The notes: generated by a model not told the origin, from the sequence alone. A stretch of 64,000 nucleotides of DNA from Roseococcus thiosulfatophilus (GCF_017311575.1 NZ_JAFFQY010000002.1:107996-171995), one strand, 5' to 3'. Positions 10,161 through 18,369 are shown, numbered from the stretch's first letter. Made by a program: numbers and translations.

Positions 10161-10847
10161 TCAGTCTGGCGCCTTGGTCGGCTTGGATGAGTTGCCGCGT
10201 TGAATGAGCGCCACGGCGCGCGCCTTACCGGATCGCCAGCCTACTGCGATGGGCAGCAAGGCCGCGTCGGCGCGCAAATGCGGCGTGAGTATCGCTTCAA
10301 GGTCGCGCTGCGCCGCCCCCACTTTCTCCGCAATCAGATCGGGCCGAGACGATCCGGCCCATATCGTGTTTCGCCATTCACGCCGCATCGCCCGGTCCTC
10401 TGGCGATGTGACTTCGCTCTCTGGCGTCGTCGCGCCCATGTGCGCCGCAACCGTCACCTCATGCACGGCCTCGCGCAATTGGTCGAAGGCGCGCCCCGCG
10501 GCGTCGCCGAAGTGATACCGGCATAGGAGGTGCAGGCGGCGCAAGGCGGTGAACTTGTCCTGCTGTTCGCGATACCGGCGGAAGACCACCAGGAAGTCTT
10601 CGCCCGGCATGGGCTTCTGCGGGTCTTTGTCGCGCTCCTTGCGAAGCGCCTCCAACTCGTTCGACCATCGCATGGGCGCGCGCACATTGGCCAATGCGTC
10701 AACCGCCTGCGCGAACGCGAGCAAGGCTTCCTCCGCGAGTTCGGTGCGTCGCTTGGCGCGCAACTGATACCGCCACGCCCAAAAGCCCAGGGTCCACGTG
10801 AGCAGCGCCAACACGAAGGGCGTCAGGGTCGTGAACCAGGTAGGCAT
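10161..10847 (-). CDS. Single-pass membrane protein of unknown function
   Basis: 228 residues from the ATG at 10847 (MPTWFTTLTPFVLALLTWTL). One N-terminal membrane helix (about 5-25) is followed by basic residues RAKRR, so the remaining ~200 residues should be cytoplasmic and mostly helical: EEALLAFAQAVDALANVR, FRRYREQQDKFTALRRLHLL and a C-terminal RDLEAILTPHLRADA. No catalytic motif is seen. It sits 272 bp upstream of the methyltransferase in the cargo segment and could be an accessory defence protein, but no family was recognised. The frame is open farther upstream without a good start. Confidence 0.6.
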   Translation of the reverse strand: MPTWFTTLTPFVLALLTWTLGFWAWRYQLRAKRRTELAEEALLAFAQAVDALANVRAPMRWSNELEALRKERDKDPQKPMPGEDFLVVFRRYREQQDKFTALRRLHLLCRYHFGDAAGRAFDQLREAVHEVTVAAHMGATTPESEVTSPEDRAMRREWRNTIWAGSSRPDLIAEKVGAAQRDLEAILTPHLRADAALLPIAVGWRSGKARAVALIQRGNSSKPTKAPD

Positions 10848-11378
10848 GTCCGCTCCGATACGTCCGCGGAAGGTGTAGCACGCGCGCGGATTGCCAGTCA
10901 GGCACGATGGCCGCGGGTTCTGGCGAGGTGCGCGCCTCGCACGGATCGGCGCCGCGGCGACGTGCCGGGGTGTCAGGCGGGGTATCAAACGCCTTCGCGT
11001 AGGGCGCAAAAATTTTTGCGGCTTGGACGTGGTGCCACGTGGCCATGATACAGGTCGCCACCTAGGGCAATTTGCGCGCGTGGGGTGGGTTGCAGCGTGG
11101 TGGGGGGTGTCGGCGGCCCCACCCCCCGCCCTGACGCCCGATCCGCAAAGCGAAGGGGGTGGGGGTGGAACCGCCCGGTGCCAGGTCGCCGCCCCGCAAC
11201 GCCGCGCCGCCCCGGCACCGCTTCGAGGCGGACGGGCCGGCTTGGCGTGGGCAGCCTTCAAGGTTTCCAGCGTGCCGGAGTGGCGTGGAAGGTGCGGCCG
11301 GGTCCGCACTACCCGGCGGCGCCTCGCCCGCCTGTAGCGCCACCGTGGCGGCCCGGCGCGTGGCAGGCCGGGACGGCG
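10848..11378. other. 531-bp gene-free stretch inside the island
   Basis: No credible coding frame. It contains an AT-rich perfect palindrome (11005-11020), a GCCACGTGGC palindrome at 11034-11043, and a G/C-rich stem GGTGGGG (11099-11105) with CCCCACC (11117-11123). It separates the coupled block 11379-13284 from the cargo genes and may hold a promoter for the cargo and a terminator or replication site. Confidence 0.5.
11005..11020. repeat. 16-bp perfect palindrome CGCAAAAATTTTTGCG
   Basis: CGCAAAAATTTTTGCG is perfectly self-complementary, with an A5T5 centre that stands out in DNA of roughly 70% GC. It may be an operator, or a hairpin with a T run that could terminate transcripts on either strand. 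It lies in the gene-free stretch upstream of the membrane-protein and R-M genes. Confidence 0.6.
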
Positions 11379-12059
11379 CTACCGCCCGCGCCGCCGCGCC
11401 GCCTTCTCGACTGCCGCGATGAAGCGTGGCGAGTTGTCCAGGCCGAGCTTCTTCACCTCTGCCGCCACGGCGGGGTGCTTCCTCGCCACGTCACGCATGA
11501 GGGTTCGCGCACGGTTGAGCCGGGTGTCATAGTCGGCGCCCCAGGCGGCGCGTAGATCGTGCTCGGCGGCTTCGTAAGTCTGCGGCTCGTAGTCAGGCCG
11601 CGCCGCCTCAACGGCGATGCCCCACAACTCCGAAGTCTCGGCCGCCGACGCGCCGGACGCCAGGAACGCCGAGCGCACGACTTCACGCGCAGCCTTGCCT
11701 TCCTCGCCGGGATCGAAGCCGGCCGCCTCTGCGTCGCCTTCGGGCAGCGGCGTTGCAGCTACCACGTCCGCGAAGCTCTTCATCGGCTCGGCGTAGATCG
11801 CAGCGGCAGGCGACGCGGGCGGCTCGGCCGCCTTCATCTCGGGCCGTGCCGCGGTGCCAGGCGAAGCCGTCGCGGCTGCGTCAGGGGGCGCGGCGCCCGG
11901 TGCCTGCCACGTGCCCTTGCCGGGCTGCGCGGCTGGTGCCGGTGCGGCTGGCGCGGGCTTCTGCGCCGTGCTGGCAGGCGTCGCGGCGGGCGCGTCAGGC
12001 TTCGCGGCCGAAGGGTAGAGGATCGCAGCGGGCGAAGGCGTCTCGGGCGCGTCGGTCAC
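11379..12059 (-). CDS. Island protein with phage-scaffold-like C-terminus
   Basis: 226 residues, starting at a GTG that overlaps the upstream stop codon by four bases (GTGA). The N-terminal 80 residues are Ala/Pro-rich low complexity (APAAPAPAAQPGKGTW). The C-terminal part is helical and charged: LRAAWGADYDTRLNRARTLM then KKLGLDNSPRFIAAVEKAAR. The pattern L(R/K)xxWGxxY(D/E)xxLxxA followed by LGLxNxPxFIxA is one I associate with scaffold-like assembly proteins of podovirus-type phages. No capsid or portal gene is nearby, so this is a resemblance, not an assignment. It is the third gene of a coupled block. Confidence 0.6.
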   Translation of the reverse strand: MTDAPETPSPAAILYPSAAKPDAPAATPASTAQKPAPAAPAPAAQPGKGTWQAPGAAPPDAAATASPGTAARPEMKAAEPPASPAAAIYAEPMKSFADVVAATPLPEGDAEAAGFDPGEEGKAAREVVRSAFLASGASAAETSELWGIAVEAARPDYEPQTYEAAEHDLRAAWGADYDTRLNRARTLMRDVARKHPAVAAEVKKLGLDNSPRFIAAVEKAARRRGR

Positions 12060-12712
12060 GACAGCATCTCGGCGAGTTCGCGCGCGTCGCGCTCGGCGTC
12101 CGTCTCGGGCTGCGGTTCCGGCTCGGGCGGCGGCTCGGCATCCGCTCCGGCGCCAGCCGTGATGATGCCGAGCGCGGCGAGGAAGTGATCGGGGCAGCCC
12201 GAGCACACGGCGTTCACGCGCAGCCGCGCAAGCCCAAGACTGTCTTCCACGTGCGCGAGAAGCTGAGGCAGGAAGTCCGTGACTGTCGCCGGCAGGCCGA
12301 TGGCCGGGCTGTCCGCCCATCGCGCAGCATCGGCCTTGAGTTCGCGGGCTGCGGCCTCAACCGCGCGAGCGCGCACTTCCGCGTCCCGGATCGCCCGCGC
12401 CAGCGCCGCGCGCCTGCCGTCATCGCGCTTCTTGGCGAGAAGGCCGCGTGCCAGTGTCATCCCGTGCGCGAGCACGTCGCTTGACGTGGCAAGCAGGTCG
12501 CACATGGCAGCGGCGAGTGCCGCCTCTCTGGCCTTCACGTGCGCGGACTTGGACCCCTTGGGACGCCCCGGCTTCCGCTTCTCTGGCAGCGCCACAATGA
12601 CGGGCGGCGCATCGGGCGGCGCGTCCGGCGCGCGCACCACGGCGACGGGCTGCGGTGCCGATGCGCCGGGCATCGTCACATGCGCGAGGGGCGGGAGCTT
12701 GGCCGCGCTCAT
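12056..12712 (-). CDS. Hypothetical protein with AT-hook-like motif
   Basis: 218 residues from the ATG at 12712, which overlaps the preceding stop by four bases (ATGA), while its own stop overlaps the next gene. Near residue 45 is EKRKPGRPKGSKSAHVKARE, a GRPKGSK AT-hook-like minor-groove motif in a basic region. A long helical middle (AAALARAIRDAEVRARAVEAAAREL) and a C-terminal CSGCPDHFLAALGI with two Cys follow, and the tail is Pro/Glu-rich. It probably binds DNA; a small-terminase-like or nucleoid role is possible but not shown. Confidence 0.6.
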   Translation of the reverse strand: MSAAKLPPLAHVTMPGASAPQPVAVVRAPDAPPDAPPVIVALPEKRKPGRPKGSKSAHVKAREAALAAAMCDLLATSSDVLAHGMTLARGLLAKKRDDGRRAALARAIRDAEVRARAVEAAARELKADAARWADSPAIGLPATVTDFLPQLLAHVEDSLGLARLRVNAVCSGCPDHFLAALGIITAGAGADAEPPPEPEPQPETDAERDARELAEMLS

Positions 12713-13284
12713 TGTGCCGCGCCCCGCGTCCACACACGGCCGCCGCGTCTTGGGGGCATGAACCCGAGACGGGCGAGCGCGCGCGCCACGCATCGTTGCC
12801 GCTGGCCTGGCAGGGAGATGCCCACGGCGCTCGCCACCTCTTCCGCCGTGACGGCGGTGCGCGTGGCGAGGAAGGCCGCAATCCGGTCCATGCGCCGTGC
12901 CACGGCAGGGTGCCAGCGCGACGCCTGCGAACGCCGCTCGGCGGGCACGTCGCCGGGCCGCGTCCAGAGTTCGCAGCCGCGCCCGGCGCTGCGCCAGCCT
13001 GCCGCCCGCAGGGCCGCCTTGACCGCGGCCTCTTGCCCCGGTGCGAGCCGCAGCCCCGGAACCCGAGACAGCACCTCGCGCGCGGTCACGGCGGACCCGG
13101 CGGGCAGGCTGGCGAGGAAAGCGGCGACGGCTGCCACGCGCGCCTGGACGTGGCGGGACCGCCCGCGCTGGCCGCGCTCGGGGAGCAACAGGCTACGGCG
13201 ACGCGGGAGGGCGGGGCCGAGGAGCAGGGACGGTCGCGCGCCCGTGGGCAGGGCAGCCGCCGGTTGAGGGTCAAGAACTGGCAT
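12709..13284 (-). CDS. Protein with two tandem winged-helix-like repeats
   Basis: 191 residues. After a basic N-terminus there are two similar ~60-residue units: RVAAVAAFLASLPAGSAVTA...AALRAAGWRS...ELWTRPG (about 47-110) and RRMDRIAAFLATRTAVTA...ALARLGFMPP...RVWTRG (about 129-187). Each has the order helix, AVTAxEV helix, recognition-helix-like segment and a wing ending in WTRxG, as in winged-helix DNA-binding domains. It is the first gene of a block of three with 4-bp overlaps, immediately downstream of the iteron region, so it may be a regulator that binds there. Its ATG has only a poor Shine-Dalgarno. Confidence 0.65.
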   Translation of the reverse strand: MPVLDPQPAAALPTGARPSLLLGPALPRRRSLLLPERGQRGRSRHVQARVAAVAAFLASLPAGSAVTAREVLSRVPGLRLAPGQEAAVKAALRAAGWRSAGRGCELWTRPGDVPAERRSQASRWHPAVARRMDRIAAFLATRTAVTAEEVASAVGISLPGQRQRCVARALARLGFMPPRRGGRVWTRGAAQ

Positions 13285-13292
13285 GACGTGAG

Positions 13293-13321
13293 GATTGATT
13301 CAGAAAGAAACTGGATGTCAA
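13293..13321 (-). promoter_or_regulatory. Possible promoter for the three-gene block
   Basis: On the minus strand TTGACA (complement of 13316-13321) is a perfect -35 hexamer; 17 bases downstream is TCAATC (13293-13298), a poor -10. It lies 9-37 bp upstream of the start at 13284, so a transcript from it would have a very short or no leader, in line with the weak Shine-Dalgarno of that gene. Confidence 0.35.
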
Positions 13322-13383
13322 GCAATAAAGCGTGGACAGGCATCCAACATTCATTGAACTCAGATCGTGCAATACACTACAAG

Positions 13384-13543
13384 ACCGACGCTTCATCTCG
13401 CCAGAGTGCGTATTCGTTCGCGCGCGTTCAATATGTTTGTTGAGACTTGGACAGCATTGCACCGACGCTTCCGACGCAAACTGTATTATCGGCGTGACGC
13501 GCGCGTAGTCGTCTATAATGAGAGTTGTGTCGGAAGCGTCGGT
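13384..13543. repeat. Three 11-bp iterons (ACCGACGCTTC), two forming a 15-bp inverted repeat
   Basis: ACCGACGCTTC occurs at 13384-13394 and 13461-13471 and, inverted, at 13533-13543. The last two extend to a perfect 15-bp inverted repeat ACCGACGCTTCCGAC (13461-13475) / GTCGGAAGCGTCGGT (13529-13543). The spacing is 77 and about 72 bp. The region is AT-richer than its surroundings and includes TATAAT at 13514-13519. It lies between the primase stop and the winged-helix gene, so it is a candidate replication origin or operator. Confidence 0.65.
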
Positions 13544-15882
13544 CATGCCCCGCCCTCCCCGCCGACACGCATCTCGGGGGCCGGCCCCCGAGATGCGGGC
13601 TGTCGGATTTCGAGGCCGTGGAAACCGCGATCCGATGCGCCGCCCCATCGTCCGGGCCGGAAGCCGCGCCCCTGCAACGCCTGCGCGAAGCTGCGCCGTG
13701 TGCCCTGCGCCTCGCCGGCTGCCCGCGCCCATTCGCACCAGCTACGGAAGAGCGTTGCGGACAGGGCGAAGCGGTCCTTCGCCACGTCGCAACAGGCTTC
13801 CAGCCATTGGCCGAGCGCGTCTTCATCCGAGAGATACGCGGCCGTCGCGTCCAGGACCGCGGCAGGCGGCGCAAGCCCGATCCTCTGCCATTCGAGGCAG
13901 CCGCGCAGCGCCCATGCCAGGATGCCGCCCCACTCCCCGCGCAGCTTGTCGGCGAGCGCGTGGTCGCGCTCTTCCTTGGGGATCGTCACGGCGAACGGGA
14001 TCATGTGCAGCCGCCGCCGCATCGCTTCGTCAACGGCGCGCAGGCCGGGCTTATGGTTGCCCGCGATGAAAAGCTTGAACTGCGGAACGTAGGTGAAGTG
14101 ATCTTGCCTCATAAAATTCGCTGTCACCGGATCGCCGCCCGTCAATGCCTTGATGCGGCTTTCCGCCCATGCGCGTTCGGCTTCCGTCTCCTGCGACGTG
14201 ACCATGCGCGCGCCGCGCAGCCGTGCCAGTTCCGTGAGGTGGCGCTCGGCCTTCGAAGCGGTGAACGTCTCCATGCCCGCCGTCATCGCGTAGTCGCCGA
14301 GCACCGCCGCCAGCGTGTTGAGGAACACGCCCTTGCCGTTACCGCCGGTCCCATAGATGAAAAAGAGGGCATGCTCCCGCGTGCTACCCGTGAGCGCGTA
14401 GCCTGCGATCCGTGCGAGGAAGCCCTGTAGCTCGGCGTCGCCGCCCGTGATCCTGTCCAGGAAGCGCAACCAGGTCGGGCACTCGCCGCCAGGCGCAGCG
14501 GCCGTCATCTTCGTCAGGCAGGCCGCGGGATCGTGCTGCGCCGTCTCGCCGGTGCACAGGTCCACGATGCCGGCAGGCGTGTTGAGCAACCAGGCGTCGG
14601 CGTCCCATTGTTCGACGGTCGCCGCGTGTGCCCTGTCGGCACGTGCCAGGCGTTCGACTGCCGACACGGTGCTCGCCCTCGCAAGCGCGTCCCGGTCGCC
14701 GCTGTCCGTGCATCGCGCAGCTTCGTCGCGGCAGATGGCGCGCGCGATATCGAAGGCGTGCAGGGTGTCTTCCTGCTTCCACCTCGCGCCGTCCCATCGG
14801 AACCACCTGGACCACGCGGCGACGTAGCGCATGCGGTCGCCTTCCTGCGCCGTGAAACGCTGCGCCAATGCCTCTTCGGTGACAGCGGGCGCGCGCACCT
14901 CAGGGGGCGGCGGCGCGACGGGAGGCGGCGGCGGAGCTTCCACCGTGACGCCAGCGAACGCGACAGCAGGATGCCGCGCGCCGGGCGCGTTCTGTCCGTG
15001 ACGATAGGCATTCGTCACCACGGCCGCCCCGTCGCCCGGTTCCATCGGCGGGGAGCACCCGAAGGCCCACGGCGCCAACTCTTCCTGCGCCCTGCCTTCC
15101 GACACGCCGAAGTCGCGCACCGCGCAGGCGAGTTTGTAGAGCGCATTGCTTCGTCCCGGCTCCGATGCCGGCGGCGTCGCCGCGATCCTGTCGCGCGCCA
15201 TCTGCAACGCGGCCGGCGTGTCGAGTTCCACCATCGGCACGCCTGCATCCGCGGGGCGCTCGCGCGCCACGGGCGGCGAAGCCTTCGCGGGATCGGCGCC
15301 TATCAGCGGCGCCACGTCTTCGGCGAGGAAGGCGGTAAGCTGATCTTCCGTGATCGCAGGCAGCGCGTGCACGGGCACCAGGTCCGGCCCGAGCGGTTCC
15401 CATTCGAGCACCGCGCCGGAGTGATGCACGCCGAAGGCGACGAATTGCTGTCCCTTGCCAAGCACCTCAACCGCGCCGCGCGCGCCTTGCAGGCTGCGCT
15501 TGCCGGGCATCGGCCCTGAGACAGCGGCGGCGCGATAGAGAAGTAGCACGCGCGCCGAGTTCGAACGGGTCCGCGTGAGCGGCACGCCGAGCCGGCGCTC
15601 GGCTGCATCGCGGATCGCGGCGACGATGCGGGCATGCTCGCAATCCACGTCCACGGCGCGCAGCCTGTCGCACAGGATACCCGTATTGAGGGCGTCGGCG
15701 CTCGGCGCCAGCGTCGCGGCCTCGGACGGATCGCGGCGCGCCCGTTCCTGCCAGGCGTGCCCTACTGGCCGCTTCCCAGGCGACGGGCCGGGATCGTCGG
15801 CGTTGCACACGGCGACGGGCCGGAACCCCTGCCGCCAGAGTTCGGCGCGCAGCGCATGCACGGCCTGAATGTCGAGTGTCAC
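13543..15882 (-). CDS. Prim-pol / P4-alpha-type primase-helicase
   Basis: 779 residues, GTG start at 15882 with GGAGGGG eight bases upstream. The N-terminal part is an archaeo-eukaryotic-type primase-polymerase: AVDVDCEH supplies the metal-binding acidic pair and AVEVLGKGQQFVAFGVHHSG the conserved later motif. After a linker and an Ala/Pro-rich hinge, the D5_N-like domain and a superfamily 3 helicase follow, with Walker A GTGGNGKGVF (near residue 510), ESRIKALTGGDPVTANFM and sensor FIAGNHKP. Such proteins melt the origin and prime replication of satellites and islands such as P4. Its last 20 codons contain a 28-bp perfect palindrome. Confidence 0.93.
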   Translation of the reverse strand: MTLDIQAVHALRAELWRQGFRPVAVCNADDPGPSPGKRPVGHAWQERARRDPSEAATLAPSADALNTGILCDRLRAVDVDCEHARIVAAIRDAAERRLGVPLTRTRSNSARVLLLYRAAAVSGPMPGKRSLQGARGAVEVLGKGQQFVAFGVHHSGAVLEWEPLGPDLVPVHALPAITEDQLTAFLAEDVAPLIGADPAKASPPVARERPADAGVPMVELDTPAALQMARDRIAATPPASEPGRSNALYKLACAVRDFGVSEGRAQEELAPWAFGCSPPMEPGDGAAVVTNAYRHGQNAPGARHPAVAFAGVTVEAPPPPPVAPPPPEVRAPAVTEEALAQRFTAQEGDRMRYVAAWSRWFRWDGARWKQEDTLHAFDIARAICRDEAARCTDSGDRDALARASTVSAVERLARADRAHAATVEQWDADAWLLNTPAGIVDLCTGETAQHDPAACLTKMTAAAPGGECPTWLRFLDRITGGDAELQGFLARIAGYALTGSTREHALFFIYGTGGNGKGVFLNTLAAVLGDYAMTAGMETFTASKAERHLTELARLRGARMVTSQETEAERAWAESRIKALTGGDPVTANFMRQDHFTYVPQFKLFIAGNHKPGLRAVDEAMRRRLHMIPFAVTIPKEERDHALADKLRGEWGGILAWALRGCLEWQRIGLAPPAAVLDATAAYLSDEDALGQWLEACCDVAKDRFALSATLFRSWCEWARAAGEAQGTRRSFAQALQGRGFRPGRWGGASDRGFHGLEIRQPASRGPAPEMRVGGEGGA
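13562..13606. repeat. 28-bp perfect palindrome with longer flanking stem
   Basis: 13569-13596 is perfectly self-complementary (half-site GCATCTCGGGGGCC), and CCGACA (13562-13567) pairs with TGTCGG (13601-13606) with a 3-base bulge, giving a very stable 45-base cruciform or hairpin. It is inside the C-terminal codons of the primase gene and 26 bp from the iteron inverted repeat. It could be an initiation or termination structure, or a bidirectional terminator. Confidence 0.75.
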
Positions 15883-16009
15883 GGGCGAGGCCCCTCCATG
15901 CAGGGCCAGCCGCGCGTTGAAGCGGGGGCGAGGGCGCGCTATCTCTCGTTCCGGAAGAGACTACTGCCTTACCTCGCCGGTCCCGTTCGCAGCGGGCCGG
16001 CGTTTCTTT

Positions 16010-16231
16010 TCAGGCAGCGTCGGCGGCAGGCGGCGTGAGAAGCGCCTCAACGCTCGCCGCGGTGATGACGGTTCGGCCCGCCACCTTCACGGCAATGAGA
16101 TTGCCTTCCTTGACCAGCTTCCATCCCGTGGTGTTGCCGATGCCGAGCATCGCGCAGACCTCGCGCATGGAGTAGCCGCGTCGCGGCAGGGTGCTCGCGT
16201 GCTTGAGCGTGGCGTGTTGTGCAGGGCGCAT
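16010..16231 (-). CDS. AlpA/excisionase-family helix-turn-helix protein
   Basis: 73 residues from the ATG at 16231, which has a strong GGAGGCGG four bases upstream. The protein is a short HTH_17/AlpA-type DNA-binding domain: YSMREVCAMLGIGNTTGWKLVKEGNLIAVKVAGRTVITAASVEALL, with the turn at GIGNTTGWKLV and the usual R-x-VI wing. In P4-like islands such proteins activate integrase or act as excision factors. It lies between the 200-residue unknown gene and the primase in the same direction. Confidence 0.85.
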   Translation of the reverse strand: MRPAQHATLKHASTLPRRGYSMREVCAMLGIGNTTGWKLVKEGNLIAVKVAGRTVITAASVEALLTPPAADAA

Positions 16232-16326
16232 GTGCCGCCTCCATAAACAGGGCCGCACCTACGCGGCCGATGGCGGCAATCTGCGGCGGCCGGCGGCGCC
16301 GCGCGAGATGTGCAAAGTGTGCAGGA

Positions 16327-16929
16327 TCAACTCTCCCGCACAGTTCCCGGCCGCACAGTTTCGCGCTTCGGTCGTCTAGGCGCCCGCTTCGCGCCGCCGG
16401 TCGGGATCGCGTTCCACGCCTCTCGCGCGGCTTCTTCCGAGCACCGAAGTTCGGCGCGACATTCGGCGCGGATGTCCTTCGCCGCGATCCGTTCGCCTGA
16501 CTGCTCGGCACGTTGCAGGCGTTGACGGAACCACGCGATACGAAGCTCAAGGGCCACGTGCTTCGTCTGCCGAACCGGCTGCGGTTCGGCAGCCCACGTG
16601 TTGCGCACCTTGTCCGCGTCCAGGCGCACGTCACGAAGCCAAGGGAGGTGCGTCGGCACATTCGCAGCGCGGTGAAGGTGCTCGGCGTCAACGGCAGTCC
16701 ATTTCGTCTTCGGCAGCACATCGCCCGCCGCGTCCGTGGCGACGATCCTTCCCGCGCGCAGCGCGGCTAGTAGCTCGCCGGTCGCGCCCTCATGCTTCAT
16801 CTCGGGGGCGCCGCCGTGCGAGGTGTAGAGGGCGCGTGCGCCACGCTCCGTGTCGGATAGCGCCGCCCATTCGGCGTCGCGCGTGGCGATCCACGCGACG
16901 GCCTGCGAAGGGATGTATGTGTCCGTCAT
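16327..16929 (-). CDS. Hypothetical island protein, 200 residues
   Basis: Starts at the ATG at 16929, overlapping the integrase stop by four bases (ATGA), so it is translated with the integrase. It begins MTDTYIPSQAVAWIATRDAEW, a start often seen in small island proteins of alphaproteobacteria, and ends with a strongly basic tail KRAPRRPKRETVRPG. A helical stretch HVALELRIAWFRQRLQRAEQ lies in the middle. No family is recognised; the basic tail suggests nucleic-acid binding. Confidence 0.7.
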   Translation of the reverse strand: MTDTYIPSQAVAWIATRDAEWAALSDTERGARALYTSHGGAPEMKHEGATGELLAALRAGRIVATDAAGDVLPKTKWTAVDAEHLHRAANVPTHLPWLRDVRLDADKVRNTWAAEPQPVRQTKHVALELRIAWFRQRLQRAEQSGERIAAKDIRAECRAELRCSEEAAREAWNAIPTGGAKRAPRRPKRETVRPGTVRES

Positions 16930-18344
16930 GCCGTCCGCCGTTCGGCGAGCTTCGCCACCTCGCCGGGGCCGCGCATAACGTGTTGCCCCCACGCCTCCAT
17001 GAGCGCGGCGCGCTGCGCGAGGAAGTCGGTTCGCAGATAGGCCGCCACCACGGCATTGCGGATCGTGTGCGCGAGCGCGGCCTCAACCACCTCTGCCGGT
17101 TCCGACCGCGTGGCCGCTGCCCACACCCGGAAGGAACTGCGCATGCCGTGCACGGTGACAGGTTCATCCGTGTTGGGATCGCGCCAGCGCGGCGCTTCGC
17201 CTTCCTTCAAGCCGTCCAGGCTCATGCCGCGGACCAGCATGGACATGGCCATGTCAGTGAGCGGCGAGCGTCCGCGCGCACCGGGGAAGACCAGCGCCTT
17301 CGCATCGTCGCCGAAGGCGCTCATCTCTTGCAGGACTGCCAGCGCAGGAGCCGACAGGAAGACCCGGTGCGGCTTCTTGGCCTTCATGCGCTCGGCAGGA
17401 ACGTGCCACACCATTGCATCGCGCCCGAGTTCATCGAGGTGCACCTTCCGCACCTCGCCCCATCGCATGCCGCGCACCTCGCCCGAACGCGCGCCCGTCA
17501 GGATCGCGAAGAGGATTGCGCGCGCGCTCACGCCTTCCTTCTGCCGCAGGGCATGGACGAAGGCCGGCATCTGCTGCCACGGCAGGGAAGGGAAGTGTCC
17601 AGCGGGCTGCCCCTTGCGCGGCGACGCCATGCCGAGCGCCTTGAGGTGCTTCCATGCGGCCGGATTGTCGCCCCGCCGAAGCCCCTTCGCCCGTGCTGCA
17701 TCCAAGATGTTTTCCAGGCGCCCGCGCAGGCGCGAAGCCGTCTCGGGGATGGTGTGCCAGATGGGGTTGAGGATCGCCTGAATGTCGGCGTCCGTGATGT
17801 CCGCCACGTCCTTCGCGCCGATCTTTGGATAGGCGTAGGCGGAGAGCGTGGCACCCCATTGCAGCCCGTGCTTGCTGTCGGCGCCGTTCTTCCATCCGGC
17901 CGCCTTCGTCGCGATGAACGCTTCGGCGACGGCGCGGAAGCTCCGATCCCGAGCAGAGGGGGCCGCCGGGTCCGCGGCTGGCGCGGCGCTGGCCTGCTGC
18001 TTCGCTGCCCGCTCGGCCTTCCGCGCCGCAACAGGATCGGGGGCCGCTTTGTCCGCCAGTCTGGCGCGTTCCGCCATGGCGAGGGCGCGCGCCTGTAGGA
18101 GAGACAGCACGCGCGGCCCGTCGCTCCCGTTCTGCCCATTGGCTGCGCCACCCGCGGGCTTGATCCGGTTCTTCCCGTCCCTATCCGCAATCCCGAGCAC
18201 CATGTCGCGGCGCTTGCCGTCGCGCATGTAGCGCAGGGTCCAATACGCCCGCCCGCTTTCCTTCACGTCCAGGATGAGGCCGCCGCCGTCACTGTGCCTG
18301 CCCGGCTTCGCCGCCTTCACTCCGGTAGCCGTCAGATTGCCCAT
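16926..18344 (-). CDS. int: P4-type tyrosine integrase
   Basis: 472 residues from the ATG at 18344, preceded by GGAGAGA. The N-terminal arm-binding DUF4102 region reads LTATGVKAAKPGRHSDGGGL and the catalytic domain has the tyrosine-recombinase set: Arg in TGARSGEVRGMRW, HGMRSSFR (His-x-x-Arg), His in LAHTIRNAV and the nucleophile Tyr in AAYLRTDFL. A longer frame to 18452 exists but lacks a Shine-Dalgarno and the family start. It should recombine the 16-bp tRNA-Ser cores. Two TCCCCACA sites lie directly in front of its start, so integrase may repress itself. Confidence 0.95.
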   Translation of the reverse strand: MGNLTATGVKAAKPGRHSDGGGLILDVKESGRAYWTLRYMRDGKRRDMVLGIADRDGKNRIKPAGGAANGQNGSDGPRVLSLLQARALAMAERARLADKAAPDPVAARKAERAAKQQASAAPAADPAAPSARDRSFRAVAEAFIATKAAGWKNGADSKHGLQWGATLSAYAYPKIGAKDVADITDADIQAILNPIWHTIPETASRLRGRLENILDAARAKGLRRGDNPAAWKHLKALGMASPRKGQPAGHFPSLPWQQMPAFVHALRQKEGVSARAILFAILTGARSGEVRGMRWGEVRKVHLDELGRDAMVWHVPAERMKAKKPHRVFLSAPALAVLQEMSAFGDDAKALVFPGARGRSPLTDMAMSMLVRGMSLDGLKEGEAPRWRDPNTDEPVTVHGMRSSFRVWAAATRSEPAEVVEAALAHTIRNAVVAAYLRTDFLAQRAALMEAWGQHVMRGPGEVAKLAERRTA

Positions 18345-18369
18345 GGAATCTCTCCGTCGAACCCGATTG

